NCBI RefSeq assembly: GCF_037126465.1
Contig: NC_088209.1
Location: forward strand, 6,403,947-6,467,946
DNA length: 64,000 nt
Direction: 5' to 3'
From: Ornithodoros turicata
Taxonomy: Eukaryota > Arthropoda > Arachnida > Ixodida > Argasidae
Positions within the stretch are counted from its first letter, which is position 1. Each line of letters begins with the position of its first letter. Of the stretch, positions 1 to 10,589 are shown in pieces. The notes beneath the pieces were generated by a model. It saw only the letters and a list, made by a program, of their open reading frames with translations. It was not told the DNA's origin and ran no database searches. The translations under genes and the position numbers were made by a program.

Positions 1-2395
1 CCACATCGAGGCGCATGCGGTGGATTAATGCAGCGTCCTGACGAGATGTGTTTCGTGGCATGCGGAAAGCGAGCGTGGGATCAACTCTGTTCAACATAGA
101 GGGGGGAAGAATGTCGGTTGTCCGTTGGCGGGAAGCCAGGGGTGTCACTAGACGTCGCAGAATTGAACGGGGTCTCCTCTGAGCAGAACAATACGGATCC
201 GGTTACGAGAGTGCTGCTTCTGCGGCGCTGTCGGCCTGCTCGTTCCCCACGACACCACAATGGGCTGGAACCCACTGGAGAACTAGCCTGTGGCCTGCGG
301 CGTAGATAGTGTGGTAAGCCATTAACACGTCTGTGACTAGGGGTGCGGATGGGCCTCGTATGCCGGAATTTTCAATTGCTTGAAGTGCAGATTTGGAGTC
401 TGTAAAGACTGCCCATTCCCGGGGTGGAAAATCAGCGATGTGTTGTAGAAAGAAAAGGATGGCATAGAGTTCCGCAGCTGTGGAGGAGGTTGGATGTGAA
501 AGGCGTCTTCCGTGCACGACGCCTTCGGATGGAATGACGAAGGCTGAGGCGGACTTGTTGTTTCGGGATGCGCCATCAGTATATGCTGCCGTAAACGTAG
601 AAAACTTCCCGTCTACCAGAGCATGAAAATGGGTTCGGAGGACTTGAGGGGGGACCTGATCTCTTCTTTGCAGAAGGTTTGGGAGGCGTACAAAAGTGGG
701 CGGTACTGGTAGAGACCAGGGGGCTTCCGGCGGTATAGTGTCCTTAGTTATGAAGCCAGTGAGAGTCTGGCGTGTCCTCTGCGCTACTCGATAGAAGTCG
801 CTTCCAGGGCGGTATCGAATTTTCCTGAGTAGCGGGTGGCGGGGAATGTGAGCACGCAAACGGAGGTAGTGCCGAGCCGTTTCCCGTTCACGGAGAACTT
901 CAATCGGGAGCTCACCAGCTTCAGCCAGTACTTGCCGTGTTTCAGCCATTCTTGGAACTCCGAGGCATCGACGAAGGCTTCGAGCAAACAGGGACCGAAG
1001 TGTATTTAATGAAGTTGTTGATATCCTGTGCAGAATAGGAAGGCTGTAAAGCACAGTTGCCCACCACAATGCCGCGTGAACTGCGAGCAGGGAACGCTGA
1101 TCACAGCCCCATCCTGAGCCAGAAAGATGTTGGATTGCGGGGAGCCATCGCTGCACTTTAGTTTCAATGTGTTGAATGTGCCGAGCCCAGCGCAAGTCCG
1201 AGTCGATTACCACGCCAAGGAAGCGGTGAAAGCGTACTGGTTCTAGCTTCTTTAAACCAAGCCAAAGTGGGAAATTGGCCATAGCTTTACGCGTGAAAGG
1301 GAGCTCGACACACTTTTCGGGTGAAAGGTCCATCCCGAGGTGCGTCAGGTACGTATGGATATTGTTTAAAGCGAGCTGCAGGCGGCGCTGGAGAGCCGGG
1401 CGTGATTTTCCTACTGTCCAAAGGGCGACGTCATCTGCATACACGGAGAACGACACTTTGCGAGGAATTACTGATTGTAGGTCGGCCATCACCACGTTAA
1501 AGAGTGTCGGGCTGAGAATGCTTCCTTGGGGGACTCCTTGGGGAACAGGATGCTGAGGGCTTTGGCCTTGGGACGTACAGACAGCGACAGTTCGGTCCGT
1601 AAGGAAGTCTTGGAGCCAGATGAAGAGCCGACCGGATACTCCAAACGAGCGCAAGGCGTGCAGTACACAAATGTGCAAGACGGTATCATAGGCGCGCTTG
1701 ATGTCGAGGAAGACCGATCGGACGATCCGTCGATGGGCTCGAGCATGTTGAACTGTAGAGACTAGGTCGAGAACTGGATCCATGGAGCTTCGGTGGCGAC
1801 GAAATCCAGCCATTTCGTGAGGGAACGCACGTTGTTTTTCGAGCCACCAGTCGAGGCGATGCAAAACCATTCTCTCCATCAGTTTCCCCATACAGCTTGT
1901 CAGGCTCACCGGGCGAAAGGAGGATAGGGCATTTGGGGGCTTGCCTGGTTTCAGGATGGGAACAACCAAGGCCTCCTTCCATGTACGTGGTAAAGATCCT
2001 TGTTGCCAAGACGTATTATAGACATGAAGGAGAGCTTGGAGTGACCGCCCGTCAAGGTTTCGTAGGGCGGCATAGGTGATTTTATCGGGCCAAGGGGACG
2101 AGCTGGCGTTCACAAGCTTCAACGCTGCCTTTGGCTCGATTAGTGTGAAGTCGCGGTCCATAACTTCCGGGGGACGGGGCCAGTCGTGGTGAAGTTCAGC
2201 CGTCAAACTGTGGACAAAACTGCGGTGTAGGGGCGTGGTCGAGGCAGCCGCCGGAGTCGTTAGTACCACACAGAAGTCCGTCGCAAGCGTGTTCTCGTCT
2301 ACACGCTGAACGATAGCCATGGAATGCGGAAGACATGGAATGCGCGATGCCCCCGTTTTGAAGCCAAGCTCCCGAGCTCCGGCGCTATGCGCTCG
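1..2395 (-). pseudogene. Non-LTR retrotransposon ORF2 (reverse transcriptase + RNase H), I/R1-like group, truncated
   Basis: The main open frame is 203-2320, 705 residues, and stays open upstream to a stop near 2397. Reverse transcriptase signatures are in order: FLDIKRAYD (first catalytic Asp), VPQGVPQGSILSP, and the SVYADDVALW box (YADD). A C-terminal RNase H follows with YTDGAS, TAAELYAI, TDSKSALQAI and VPAHCGVVGNEQAD, giving the Asp-Glu-Asp set. This RT plus RNase H order is known from I, R1 and LOA-type elements that copy RNA into DNA at the target site. An in-frame TAA stops the frame at 203, but MPRNTSRQDAALIHRMRLDV reads on in another frame to position 1, so the element runs off the window after a frameshift. 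The apurinic-type endonuclease is missing, so the copy is 5'-truncated and dead. Clade assignment is tentative. Confidence 0.9.
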
Positions 2396-2397
2396 CT

Positions 2398-2812
2398 ACG
2401 AGCAATGTGGGTTCTCGTTGAACTAGTCTAACTTGTCCCGTGTATGACAGTATGTGAATTCTTGATTATTTCTATACTGAACATATCTTGAGCCAGCACT
2501 ACATTGGTTTGCGTACTGACCGTTTACTATAGCATCCGCAGTCCTTTCTAACGAAACCACGTGACATTCGTTACCGTCACGTCTACCTTGCCGACGATCC
2601 CTGCAAGCGAATGATATCGGAATTTGCGAAGCACGTGGCCGCATGTTTCACCTTCCTTGGATGACGACAGACGGGAGAAAAACAAAATAAAGAGTGATTA
2701 CTGCTTCCGAGAACTTGCCTCGTTGATGGTTTCTTTTTCTGCACTCCTTGTTTTCAACCTAGATTATCGACTTGCTGTGTACAGAAAGCTCGGAACATTT
2801 TGTCAATGAACA
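2398..2812. other. Spacer between two retrotransposons
   Basis: About 400 bases with only short open frames and no protein or RNA signature that I recognise. The 5' truncation point of the downstream CR1-like element lies at its right edge, because the CR1 frame is closed by a TGA at 2807-2809. Confidence 0.5.
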
Positions 2813-4646
2813 TAGGCCCATGATAATGTTGACACCGCCATACCGGACTCCGCAACAGCTGACGCATTCAACAACTATTTTGCTGATATCTTTTCTGCTC
2901 CAAATACCGATAACCCTCGTATGTTAAGACCACGAAACTTCTTCCCTATGGATGCACTAATAATCGATCCATTCGGTGTGGCCAACGTAATTGAGAGGCT
3001 CAAACTGTCGTCAAGTTCCGGTGTTGACAATATCAACACTAAACTCCTAAAAAACACGAAATTATATTCGTCAATCATGCTTACTAAACTCTTTGAACAG
3101 TCGCTGGGGGTGGGCGAGCTCCCGGATGCGTGGAAAATCGGAAAGGTCATCCCTACTTATAAATCAGGCAACAAATGCACTGCTGCTAACTACCGTCCCA
3201 TATCACTAACGAGTATACCGTGCAAGATATTGGAACATATCATCTGCAGTCATCTAGTCCATCACCTTGAATCAAACTCTTTCTTTTGCCCTTATCAACA
3301 TGGTTCTCGTAAACATTTTTCTTGTGAGACTCAGTTGGTATCTTTCATTCATGACATCCATCTCCTTCGGACAGAGGAACTGATGTTGATTGTATATTTC
3401 TTGACTTCAGCAAAGCATTCGATAAGGTCCCCCATAATCTGTTGCTTTTAAAATTATCCTTACTAAATATTGACCCTAATGTATTGTCCTGGATTCAGTC
3501 TTTCCTTATTGGGCGGTCACAATTTGTCACAGTAAACAATGTCACCTCTGCCCTAACCCCTGTATCATCCGGTGTCCCCCAGGGTTCCGTCTTGGGCCCG
3601 CTACTTTTTCTCATATACATTAATGATTTACCTGGGTGCGTCAGGTCTTCCATTCGGCTTTATGCCGACGACTGTGTAATCTATCGAGCCATAACTAACC
3701 CCTCTGACCTTCATATTCTGCAGTCAGATCTAGACTCCGTTCTTGACTGTTGCTCAGCTTGGTGCATGGAAATGAATATTAAGAAATGTAAATGTTTAAG
3801 AATCTCGCGCTCACGTAGTCAGCCACCCGCGTTTTCATATACAATTAACGATGTCCCTCTCGATCAAGTAACTGAATATAAGTATCTCGGTGTTCATGTC
3901 TCATCAGACCTCTCTTGGAAGTCCCGTATCACGCATATTTGTAATTCAGCTAACTCTTCTCTTGGCTTCATCAGACGCTCATTCTACATGGCCCCGTCCA
4001 AGGTTAAGCTACAGCTATATAGGTCTCTCGTGCGACCAAAATTAGAGCACGCATCATCGGTATGGGATCCTGGAACAGATAACCTCATCAATATGTTAGA
4101 ATCGATACAAAACCGAGCCAGCCGCTTTATATTCTCAAACTACCATCGTACATCAAGTGTCAGTACCATGAAAAGGTTTCTGGGTCTACCCTTGTTAGCG
4201 TCTCGTCGCAAGAATGCTCGTTTGTCACTTTTCCATAAGGTATTCTATCATAACGATCCCGTTCTCTCCTCATACATTTCATCTGCCACTTACACTTCGC
4301 ACCGCATTGACCATTTCCGTAAAGTACGCATTCCGCATGCATATACTAATGCCTTCTCTAACTCCTTCTTTGTTCGCACCGCGTTGGAATGGAACAGGTT
4401 GCCTCGTACTGTTGCTTCCATTCAGGACTCGCCCACCTTCAGGGACACCTTATCTGATTTACTTTGATGACTAACCTTTTTGTGCTATTTTATGTGTCAT
4501 TATCTCTACAGAGACTGAGACTTGTTCCATGTTGTCCTTTTTTTTTTGTTTCGATTTGTTTCCCAATGTTGTACTGCCCCTCCCCTCTTCAATGCCTCAT
4601 GGCCCTGAGGGTATGGAAATAAATAAATAAATAAATAAATAAATAG
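2813..4646 (+). pseudogene. CR1-like non-LTR retrotransposon, 5'-truncated, frameshifted
   Basis: The frame opens after a stop at 2807 with TADAFNNYFADIFSAP, typical of the region just before the reverse transcriptase core. The RT then shows ANYRPISLTSIPCKILE and, after a frameshift near 3377-3390, FLDFSKAFDKVPHNL, SGVPQGSVLGPLLF and RLYADDCVIY (YADD, near 3660). The open frame ends at 4467. A short 3' UTR ends in CCCTGAGGGTATGG followed by an AAAT-repeat tail at 4616-4646, the kind of microsatellite 3' end used by CR1 elements instead of poly(A). The endonuclease domain is absent. The frameshift and truncation make it inactive. Confidence 0.88.
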
Positions 4647-5482
4647 GCCGATAGTAGATGGTTCGACTAAACTGTCATTTAGCTAAGCTACGTGCTTTCT
4701 ATAAAGTGTCCGTCGCCGCACATCTTATTTGTTATCTAATACTTTTGCTCTTTAGGCAACTCGTGTAGTTAACCGCATATAAAGGCACGCGGTACCAGGG
4801 ATAAAGCACGAAATCTAATTGTATACTGGGGTTGTAGCGGCATTCGCGTGTACAGGACATACGTGGACCCTCAAGAGTCTTCCTTCTGCCTGTAGCACCG
4901 AAGGCGTATTATCTCTGCACACACGATTTTACGGTGGATAAGTAAAATAACGGGGTCGTAGGACGCATAAAAAAGAGAAAGTGTCACACTTGTATTACTC
5001 ACCGAAAATGCTTGAATGAACCTGATCGCATCAGATTCATTCCTATACCAGGGTTCCTAGAACAGCATCTGAACTTCAACTTATCCGTCGTTTGAGCGGG
5101 CTAAGAGTGCTCGTAACGTGACATTATACAGTTTCAAGTTTAAAAGCCTGATATGGGCGGGCCTATGACCTGCTAAATGTGTGTTTGGTGTGCTCCCCCA
5201 GTTGTATTACTTCTCATCTGTCATCCTGCCCTCACTCGTTCTGAAACCATCGTCCTACATTTTGCACGTTGACCCGTTCATCTTATGTGCATCTGTCTGC
5301 ATTTTCATCGCTTGTAGGCGTTCTGTAGTACACTCTAAATCTAGTACCGTCTCCTAAAGCTCAAATTCAAAACTTTTACCCTCTATTTCATCAGTTACCC
5401 TGTTACCTATGGGCAATACCCTCATAAACGTTACACATATCACATATAAATAAAGGTTGCTGCCTCCTACCCGCCACACATA
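4647..5482. other. Unassigned intergenic stretch
   Basis: About 840 bases without a convincing gene. The only open frames are under 70 codons and match nothing I know. I see no TIRs or tandem structure until the palindromes at 5483. Confidence 0.4.
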
Positions 5483-5611
5483 TGTAAAGGTTACAGTTTG
5501 GCCAGGCATGGCTGCCTGAGAAATTCTCAGGCAGCCACGCCTGGCCAAACTGTAACCTTTACATTACAAACTGTAACCTTTTAAAGGTTACAGTTTGTAA
5601 TGTAAAGGTTA
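5483..5611. repeat. Two overlapping near-perfect palindromes
   Basis: The arms 5483-5522 and 5524-5563 are 40 bases each with one mismatch and a single-base centre (5523). The right arm flows into a second palindrome centred on 5582, whose core 5563-5601 is perfect and which extends to about 5553-5611. Both share the motif AAAGGTTACAGTTT. As single strands they would form almost loop-free hairpins. They may be remains of a foldback element; no flanking target-site duplication is evident. Confidence 0.9.
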
Positions 5612-5650
5612 TAGTTTTTTAAAGGTTTTTAAAGGTTACAGTTACATAGC

Positions 5651-6864
5651 CAGGGTTGCTAGATGGCGAAGGCCTTCTATAGCCTGTTTTCCGACCACCA
5701 GTAGCCAAAATATAGCCAACTACGCGAGCACCTTCTAGCCAAAAAATAGCCAAAAGCACCCGACGTGTTTGCGCAAGCTACAGATGCTGCGGGAGGCGCT
5801 GCTTCTTTGTTATCCGTTTCGGTTTGACCACTGGCGCAGAAACGACACGCGCGCATTGAATGAATGGTCTAAGCATTTATTATTCGTGAAATGATGCGAT
5901 TAGAACGAAGGAAAATATGAAAAACGCAAACTCCAGTCAGTTGTAGACTGCTAAGGACATTCGTCGGAATTGCTTCCCGGGTCTTCAGGATCCTCGCCCG
6001 CGGTTCCTTCCCATTGACTTTCTCCATAAAGCACGCCGCTCGTGAACTTCTTTAGGAAGTCGTCTGATTGCTTGAAATCGGCACAGCCACACGAACCGTC
6101 TTTGAGAAGGCTGAACTTAATGAACATGAGGTTCTAGAGGGTGGCCAAAGACAAATGGTTCCTCAGGTCTGTTTTCATAACAGTAACCTGACTAATACTC
6201 TTTCTACGGCAGCATTCGAGATCGGGACGCTGAGCAGGACGATAGCGAACTCCGATAGCTATGGGAACTTCTTTTTCCCAATGCAGTTTTCAATGCCTCG
6301 CAGTTTGATCCAGAACTTGGGCGTGTTCTCATCCCGTGCGTCCTTTATAACAATCTGCAGCAGCGAGAAGTCACGTTCAATGTCAGAGACTGAGTCGGCA
6401 GGAATGAGGTTCCAAAACGATCGGCGGAATGCGGGAAATGTTTTCTCAGGATTGCTGCATTTTAGCAGCTGTAGAGATTCAAGTACTTCTAAGTTCAAGG
6501 GAAGTCGTCTCAACGCAATTTTGACACAGGCGACAAAGAAGTATTTGCATCTTTTCATCACACCCAGCTTTTCCTCATCCTGCAGGTGGGAGCTTTTTTA
6601 TTTGCATGTATTGCAACAGCAAAGCTAACGTTTGGCGCATAAAGCACGATCTTTCAGGGTCACGGATAACGCACTGACGCAGACGTGTCGGAAACTATGG
6701 ATTTTTCTCTTAATTGTTTCACATTTTCGTCATTTCTAAGCGGAACCACGGTCGAAATAAGGAAATAGCCAAAAACTAGCCAAATAGCCAAACCCCATTT
6801 TTACCCGCCAAATGCAAGCAAAATTAGCCAAATTTGGCTATTTCTAGCCAAATCTGGCAACCTG
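5651..6864 (-). mobile_element. hAT-type transposon remnant with TIRs
   Basis: The left end reads CAGGGTTGCTAGAT and the right end, on the other strand, CAGGTTGCCAGATT, so imperfect TIRs of the CAG-type seen in hAT elements bound about 1.2 kb. Both subterminal regions (5690-5760 and 6765-6855) carry repeated TAGCCAAA-type motifs in the same sense, plausibly transposase binding sites. A decayed transposase C-terminus lies inside on the minus strand. I could not find a convincing 8-base target-site duplication. Confidence 0.7.
5985..6640 (-). pseudogene. hAT transposase, C-terminal dimerisation region, decayed
   Basis: The minus frame 6561-6259 gives a peptide with DSVSDIERDFSLLQ. Immediately downstream another frame contains VLLSVPISNAAVERV (about 6240-6190), the hallmark of the hATC dimerisation domain (consensus SNAxxERxFS). 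Further peptides resembling the usual end of the protein follow with a frameshift and stops. The catalytic core and the BED zinc finger upstream are absent. hAT transposases cut and paste DNA and leave 8-base duplications. This copy cannot encode an active enzyme, and its position between CAG-type TIRs supports the family call. Confidence 0.72.
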
Positions 6865-6962
6865 CCTGCCTCTATGACGCCTGCCTCTTCACAGACGCTA
6901 CACAACTAAAGGTACTGAAAATCGGCTCTCATCAGTGCAGAATGCAAACTGTGTTTTGCAAC
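6865..6962. other. Flank and insertion site of the LTR element
   Basis: A short stretch between the hAT remnant and the left LTR. It ends with CAAC (6959-6962), which recurs at 9387-9390 and is the probable 4-base target-site duplication. Confidence 0.6.
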
Positions 6963-7240
6963 TGTGGGGACCATTCCCACTCTCGGGGTCGTGCTCGCCC
7001 GTCCGGCCCGTGAAAGTAACTCAGAAACCAAGTCAATGCATCCAAGTTTTATTTACCTCCGTGCCTCAGCAGTTTACACGAGTCCATCCACCAAGGAGAG
7101 CCTTCCTCGCACCTTCTTCCTTCTGCTCCTTAAATCCGTTTCCCCTAAAGCACCACCACGCCCCCCTTCCCGAAGAGCGGACCGATAAGGACTGCGCCCT
7201 CTATCGACATGTTGCCGATATAAGTGGAAGAGTGTCCACA
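6963..7240 (-). repeat. 3' LTR of the compact LTR element
   Basis: 278 bases ending TG...CA. On the minus strand it contains GTAAATAAAACTTGG, a likely AATAAA polyadenylation signal. Short open frames on the plus strand here are duplicated in the other LTR and are not genes. Confidence 0.92.
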
Positions 7241-7285
7241 TTTCCCCCATCCCAAAAGTATGTACACAGTGGAAGACAATCACGA

Positions 7286-7945
7286 TTATGCGTCCAGGTC
7301 CAGGTCGATGAGGTCATCGTCACCGGCGGGGGGAGGAGAGGGTTGTCTCGGTTGCCTCTCGGTCTCGCGTAGCAGCTCCGGACGGAGCCGACGGAGGGTC
7401 GAGAGGGCGGTGGCCACGTCGATCGTCTCAGGGCGGTGGGCCTGCTCAACACGAGATCGGTGCAGGTTGCCGCGCCGGTGAGTTGCTCGGTGCAGCTCAG
7501 GTACCTGACAGACGGGGCATAACTTGCTCTCCTCTTCGGGTGACCAAGGCTGAAGAGGATCAGCTGGGTTCCGCTCTGACATGGTGAGTCCCCTGAACGG
7601 TGGTGGGGCAGAGGCCAGATCAGCAGTCCTAAGGAGGCGTGGCTGCGCCGACCACCGGCTATGTGACGCCCAAGAAACTGGGTACCCTTGATGCACTACG
7701 GTCCACGTCGACGCCGACCTCTGGGTGGGTCCGGGTGACCGGGAACGGGCGTACTGCGTCGACCGAGGGAACCGAGATGCCCATCGAGATGTCCTGGGTA
7801 CGTTTTCGTATTGAGGTTGACGGTGCATAGTAAACCTGGAATAAAAAGGAAAAGGGAACGGCAGTAAGAGGGTAACTCCGTACCGCGAGCGCCTGGAAAA
7901 GCCCTCCCCAAATGTAAACGTGGAAGTCCGCGTAACGGAAATCAC
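7286..7945 (-). CDS. Hypothetical protein inside the compact LTR element
   Basis: A 219-codon frame lies just upstream of the 3' LTR. An internal Met before SERNPADPLQPWSPEEE is a plausible start of about 105 residues. That part has a Cys/His-rich stretch, LCPVCQVPELHRATHRRG, which could be a small zinc-binding motif, and ends in an acidic tail (GDDDLIDLDLDA). The N-terminal half is basic and rich in Arg, Ser and Pro. I do not recognise the family. It may be a gag remnant, an accessory protein, or a captured fragment kept open by chance; GC-rich composition makes long frames more likely. No catalytic retroelement domain is present. Confidence 0.4.
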   Translation of the reverse strand: MISVTRTSTFTFGEGFSRRSRYGVTLLLPFPFPFYSRFTMHRQPQYENVPRTSRWASRFPRSTQYARSRSPGPTQRSASTWTVVHQGYPVSWASHSRWSAQPRLLRTADLASAPPPFRGLTMSERNPADPLQPWSPEEESKLCPVCQVPELHRATHRRGNLHRSRVEQAHRPETIDVATALSTLRRLRPELLRETERQPRQPSPPPAGDDDLIDLDLDA

Positions 7946-9084
7946 AGTAACAGATACTACATCGCGAGCACCAGGTTTTGGAGACCGAAAATAGCAACAG
8001 CTACGTGCGCATAGTGTCGTAGCTGAAAGCAGGCCCGGAAGGAACGAAGCGTAGTTGGTGCAATGCGGGCCTCTCTAGGTCCCTAATTGCGGTGATCAAC
8101 CTTTGCACAAATGCGAAGGGATCGAATGCTTGGGGGAACAACACATTAGAAGCATGGTTTGCTCATCCCATCAGCTAAAAGCCTATACTCGGTTGAGTAG
8201 GCGCCAAATTCACCAGGAAGATATCGTGTAAGTACGATCTTCCCACGCTATCGCTTCAGAGCTATCAAAGTGATACGCTCGGAGATACATGCGAAAGGGG
8301 GGTGGCAGTGGCGGGAATAGCTTGTGCCAGACGTCTGATATCAGTGCAGCCTACAGGATGCACGTGATTGTTACTCCGTTGACGGTTCTCATGACAGTCT
8401 GATAGGCAGTCATGCTAGCTACGAAGTCTGGTTCAGACCTCTAGTCTGTGTACCGGTACTAAGTGAGCACCAAATAGATTTTGGGGAAGGCACTGCAGAT
8501 ACCATAACCCCAAGAACGTGACTGCCCGGCAAATCGGGTCACCGTCAACAGGCCTACGTCCGACCGATGTGACTGGTCGGTGAGGAATCTCCCCTTGGGG
8601 GCGGGTTTCGTATCCATGGTCCGAACGCGCTGGGAGCCAGTCCGCGCCTGGACCTCCAGTGAAGCGACTGCAAGACTTGAAAACATGGGAATGCACAATA
8701 AAAAAAGGAAACATCCGAGTCTTCGAGATACCGTATTCCCTACCAATTTCAAATAGTGGCAAAAAAAGAAACGTAATTAGCTAGAAAAAGAGAGGAAACT
8801 TGAGTAACTGACGACGTCCCTCACGTGGCCGGGCACACGAGCAGGTTCTGCAACAAGGGGCGTTAACCACCCACCTCGGCAGCGCAGGTATCGTGAGGCC
8901 AGAGTAATATAAATTTAAAAACAACGCGGTTTTCCGGCTAAACTGTCCCCGAGACAGGAAAGCCAACCGGCACCGGGACAACAGCGCGAGGCTGTTCAAA
9001 CAGTCCCGAAAAACAAAACACATTCAAAAACAAGGAAAAACCTACCCTGGCCGCATCCTCCCGCCACCGAACGCACGTGTACAT
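7946..9084 (-). other. Non-coding interior of the compact LTR element
   Basis: Between the primer-binding site and the hypothetical frame there are only short open frames, which overlap one another in several phases. No gag, pol or env motif is visible. The length fits a LARD-type leader that could carry packaging signals. Confidence 0.5.
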
Positions 9085-9108
9085 CCCTAAACCAATTGGG
9101 CGCCAAAA
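9085..9108 (-). promoter_or_regulatory. Primer-binding site of the compact LTR element
   Basis: Directly next to the 5' LTR, the minus strand reads TTTTGGCGCCCAATTGG. TGGCGCC is the usual start of sites complementary to a tRNA 3' end in retroviruses and Ty3-like elements. Confidence 0.75.
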
Positions 9109-9386
9109 TGTGGGGACCATTCCCACTCTCGGGGTCGTGCTCGCCCGTCCGGCCCGTGAAAGCAACTCAGAAACCAAGTCAATGCATCCAAGTTTTATTT
9201 ACCTCCGTGCCTCAGCAGTTTACACGAGTCCATCCACCAAGGAGAGCCTTCCTCGCACCTTCTTCCTTCTGCTCCTTAAATCCGTTTCCCCTAAAGCACC
9301 ACCACGCCCCCCTTCCCGAAGAGCGGACCGATAAGGACTGCGCCCTCTATCGACATGTTGCCGATATAAGTGGAAGAGTGTCCACA
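9109..9386 (-). repeat. 5' LTR of the compact LTR element
   Basis: 278 bases, matching 6963-7240 with one visible difference. Flanked on the right by CAAC, the target-site duplication. Confidence 0.92.
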
Positions 9387-9390
9387 CAAC

Positions 9391-10200
9391 ATATAGCTAT
9401 TGCATACGTAATTCATCTAGAGGCATCCAGTGGCCAAAAACAACTGATCACTACAAGCACAGATTCACATGCACAACAAATGAAATAAATAAATAATTGG
9501 AACTGGAAAATATTTATTAATTAATTGGGCAATCCTGGCACTACAACAGAGGTAGAAGGACGAGGAGGTCACAATACAAGCACTTGAGCTGTGGTCAACG
9601 AAGTGCCAACGAAGTATACTCTTTACAGTCCTCACCTTGTAACTCCCTGTCAGTATGCAGAAAACGTTACTATTCCTTCCCAATATCTGAGAAGGACACG
9701 TCAGCGACGCGACTATGCTAAATCAGAGGGACATGAAGAAGTAAAACACAAAGATGACAATGTCTGAAGACAGTGGTTCCCAAACTGTGGGGCGCCACGC
9801 TCTGCCACGCACTGCCCGCTAATTGGCGTTACCAAGAAGTCCGCGGCAGCAGACCCTGAGGTTTCTCATAAATGCGCTTGCATTCGGGGTAGGCGATGCT
9901 TTGAATGCATCACACAGCCTCGCTTTCGCGCCTGCTTTCAGTTGTGCACGAGGGCCAAAATCTATGTCGTGAGGTCCACAGGTGTGGCATCCAGTGTATT
10001 GCTCCGTAGACGAAAGCGTGCTTGCGGACGCAATGCATCCTGGACAGGTCGTGGTCGCAGATCACAGCAGACGTCAAGGCACACGTGACCTCAAAGATGG
10101 CGACGCCCGTGATCGGCGTTTTCACCTGCCACTATTTTGTCCTTTTTTTTCTGTCTTTTCCGTATATTGCCACGAGGAGGATGGATGGTGCCATCTAATG
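9391..10200. other. Unassigned stretch with one hAT-type terminus at 9771
   Basis: No gene is recognisable. At 9771 the sequence CAGTGGTTCCCAAACTGTGG matches the general form of terminal repeats in some hAT elements, but no partner end is found, so it is a solo or truncated end. AT-rich low-complexity sequence lies at 9484-9530. Confidence 0.4.
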
Positions 10201-10205
10201 TGATG

Positions 10206-10390
10206 CCCAGTAAACCAGAGACGTCCCCTGAACGTCCATGTGATATCCTTACTCGGAGGTTTGGACGTCCTGGGGAGCATGCCAGAAATCCCATAGACAT
10301 CATCTGTACGTCCTAGGGACGAAAAATCTTCCCCTGTTGCACATTCCACGAACATCCCACAAACGTACAGTAGACGTCCGTGGGATATTG
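10206..10390 (+). repeat. End fragment of the GGACGTCC-motif TIR family
   Basis: Starts CCCAGTAAACCAGAGACGTCC and holds several GACGTCC, GATATCC and CCCAGG-type motifs. The same start, CCCAGTAAACCA, appears inverted at 23350-23361. It resembles the subterminal regions of the elements at 23.4-25.4 kb. Confidence 0.55.
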
Positions 10391-10538
10391 ACAGCTTGGA
10401 GATCGAGACGCTGCATGGATGTTTATAGGGAGCTTGAAGTTGCTTTTATCGTCTTCAAAGCTAGCTAGCTTCAGAGCCTTACGCAAAAAGTAAACTTCTG
10501 CAGTTTTATTTCGACTAATACAAAAATAGCATTTACAA

Positions 10539-10572
10539 CAGGATATATGAGCCTCCGTGCTCATATATCCTG
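10539..10572. repeat. Short perfect stem-loop
   Basis: Arms CAGGATATATGAG and CTCATATATCCTG (13 bases each) surround an 8-base loop. Function unknown; it marks the left edge of the repeated segments that follow. Confidence 0.8.
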
Positions 10573-10589
10573 CTTGAAAAGGTTTATAT

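Larger units (their letters stand above)
6963..9386 (-). mobile_element. Compact LTR retrotransposon (non-autonomous, TRIM/LARD-like), minus strand
   Basis: Two direct repeats of 278 bases (6963-7240 and 9109-9386) start TGTGG and end CCACA. By eye they differ at a single base (T versus C in GTGAAAGTAACTC / GTGAAAGCAACTC). They are flanked by CAAC on both sides, a 4-base target-site duplication. Read on the minus strand, the sequence after the 5' LTR is TTTTGGCGCCCAATTGG, a good tRNA primer-binding site, and a purine tract (GGGATGGGGGAAA) precedes the 3' LTR. The 1.87-kb interior has no protease, RT or integrase, so the copy must use another element's enzymes. LTR identity indicates recent insertion. 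Confidence 0.92.

Noticed and set aside
5643..5650. 8-base duplication for the hAT remnant
   Set aside because: The left flank does not match the bases after 6864.
6964..7188. Open frame with an identical partner at 9077-9334
   Set aside because: Both lie in the two LTRs; they are duplicated LTR sequence, not paralogous genes.
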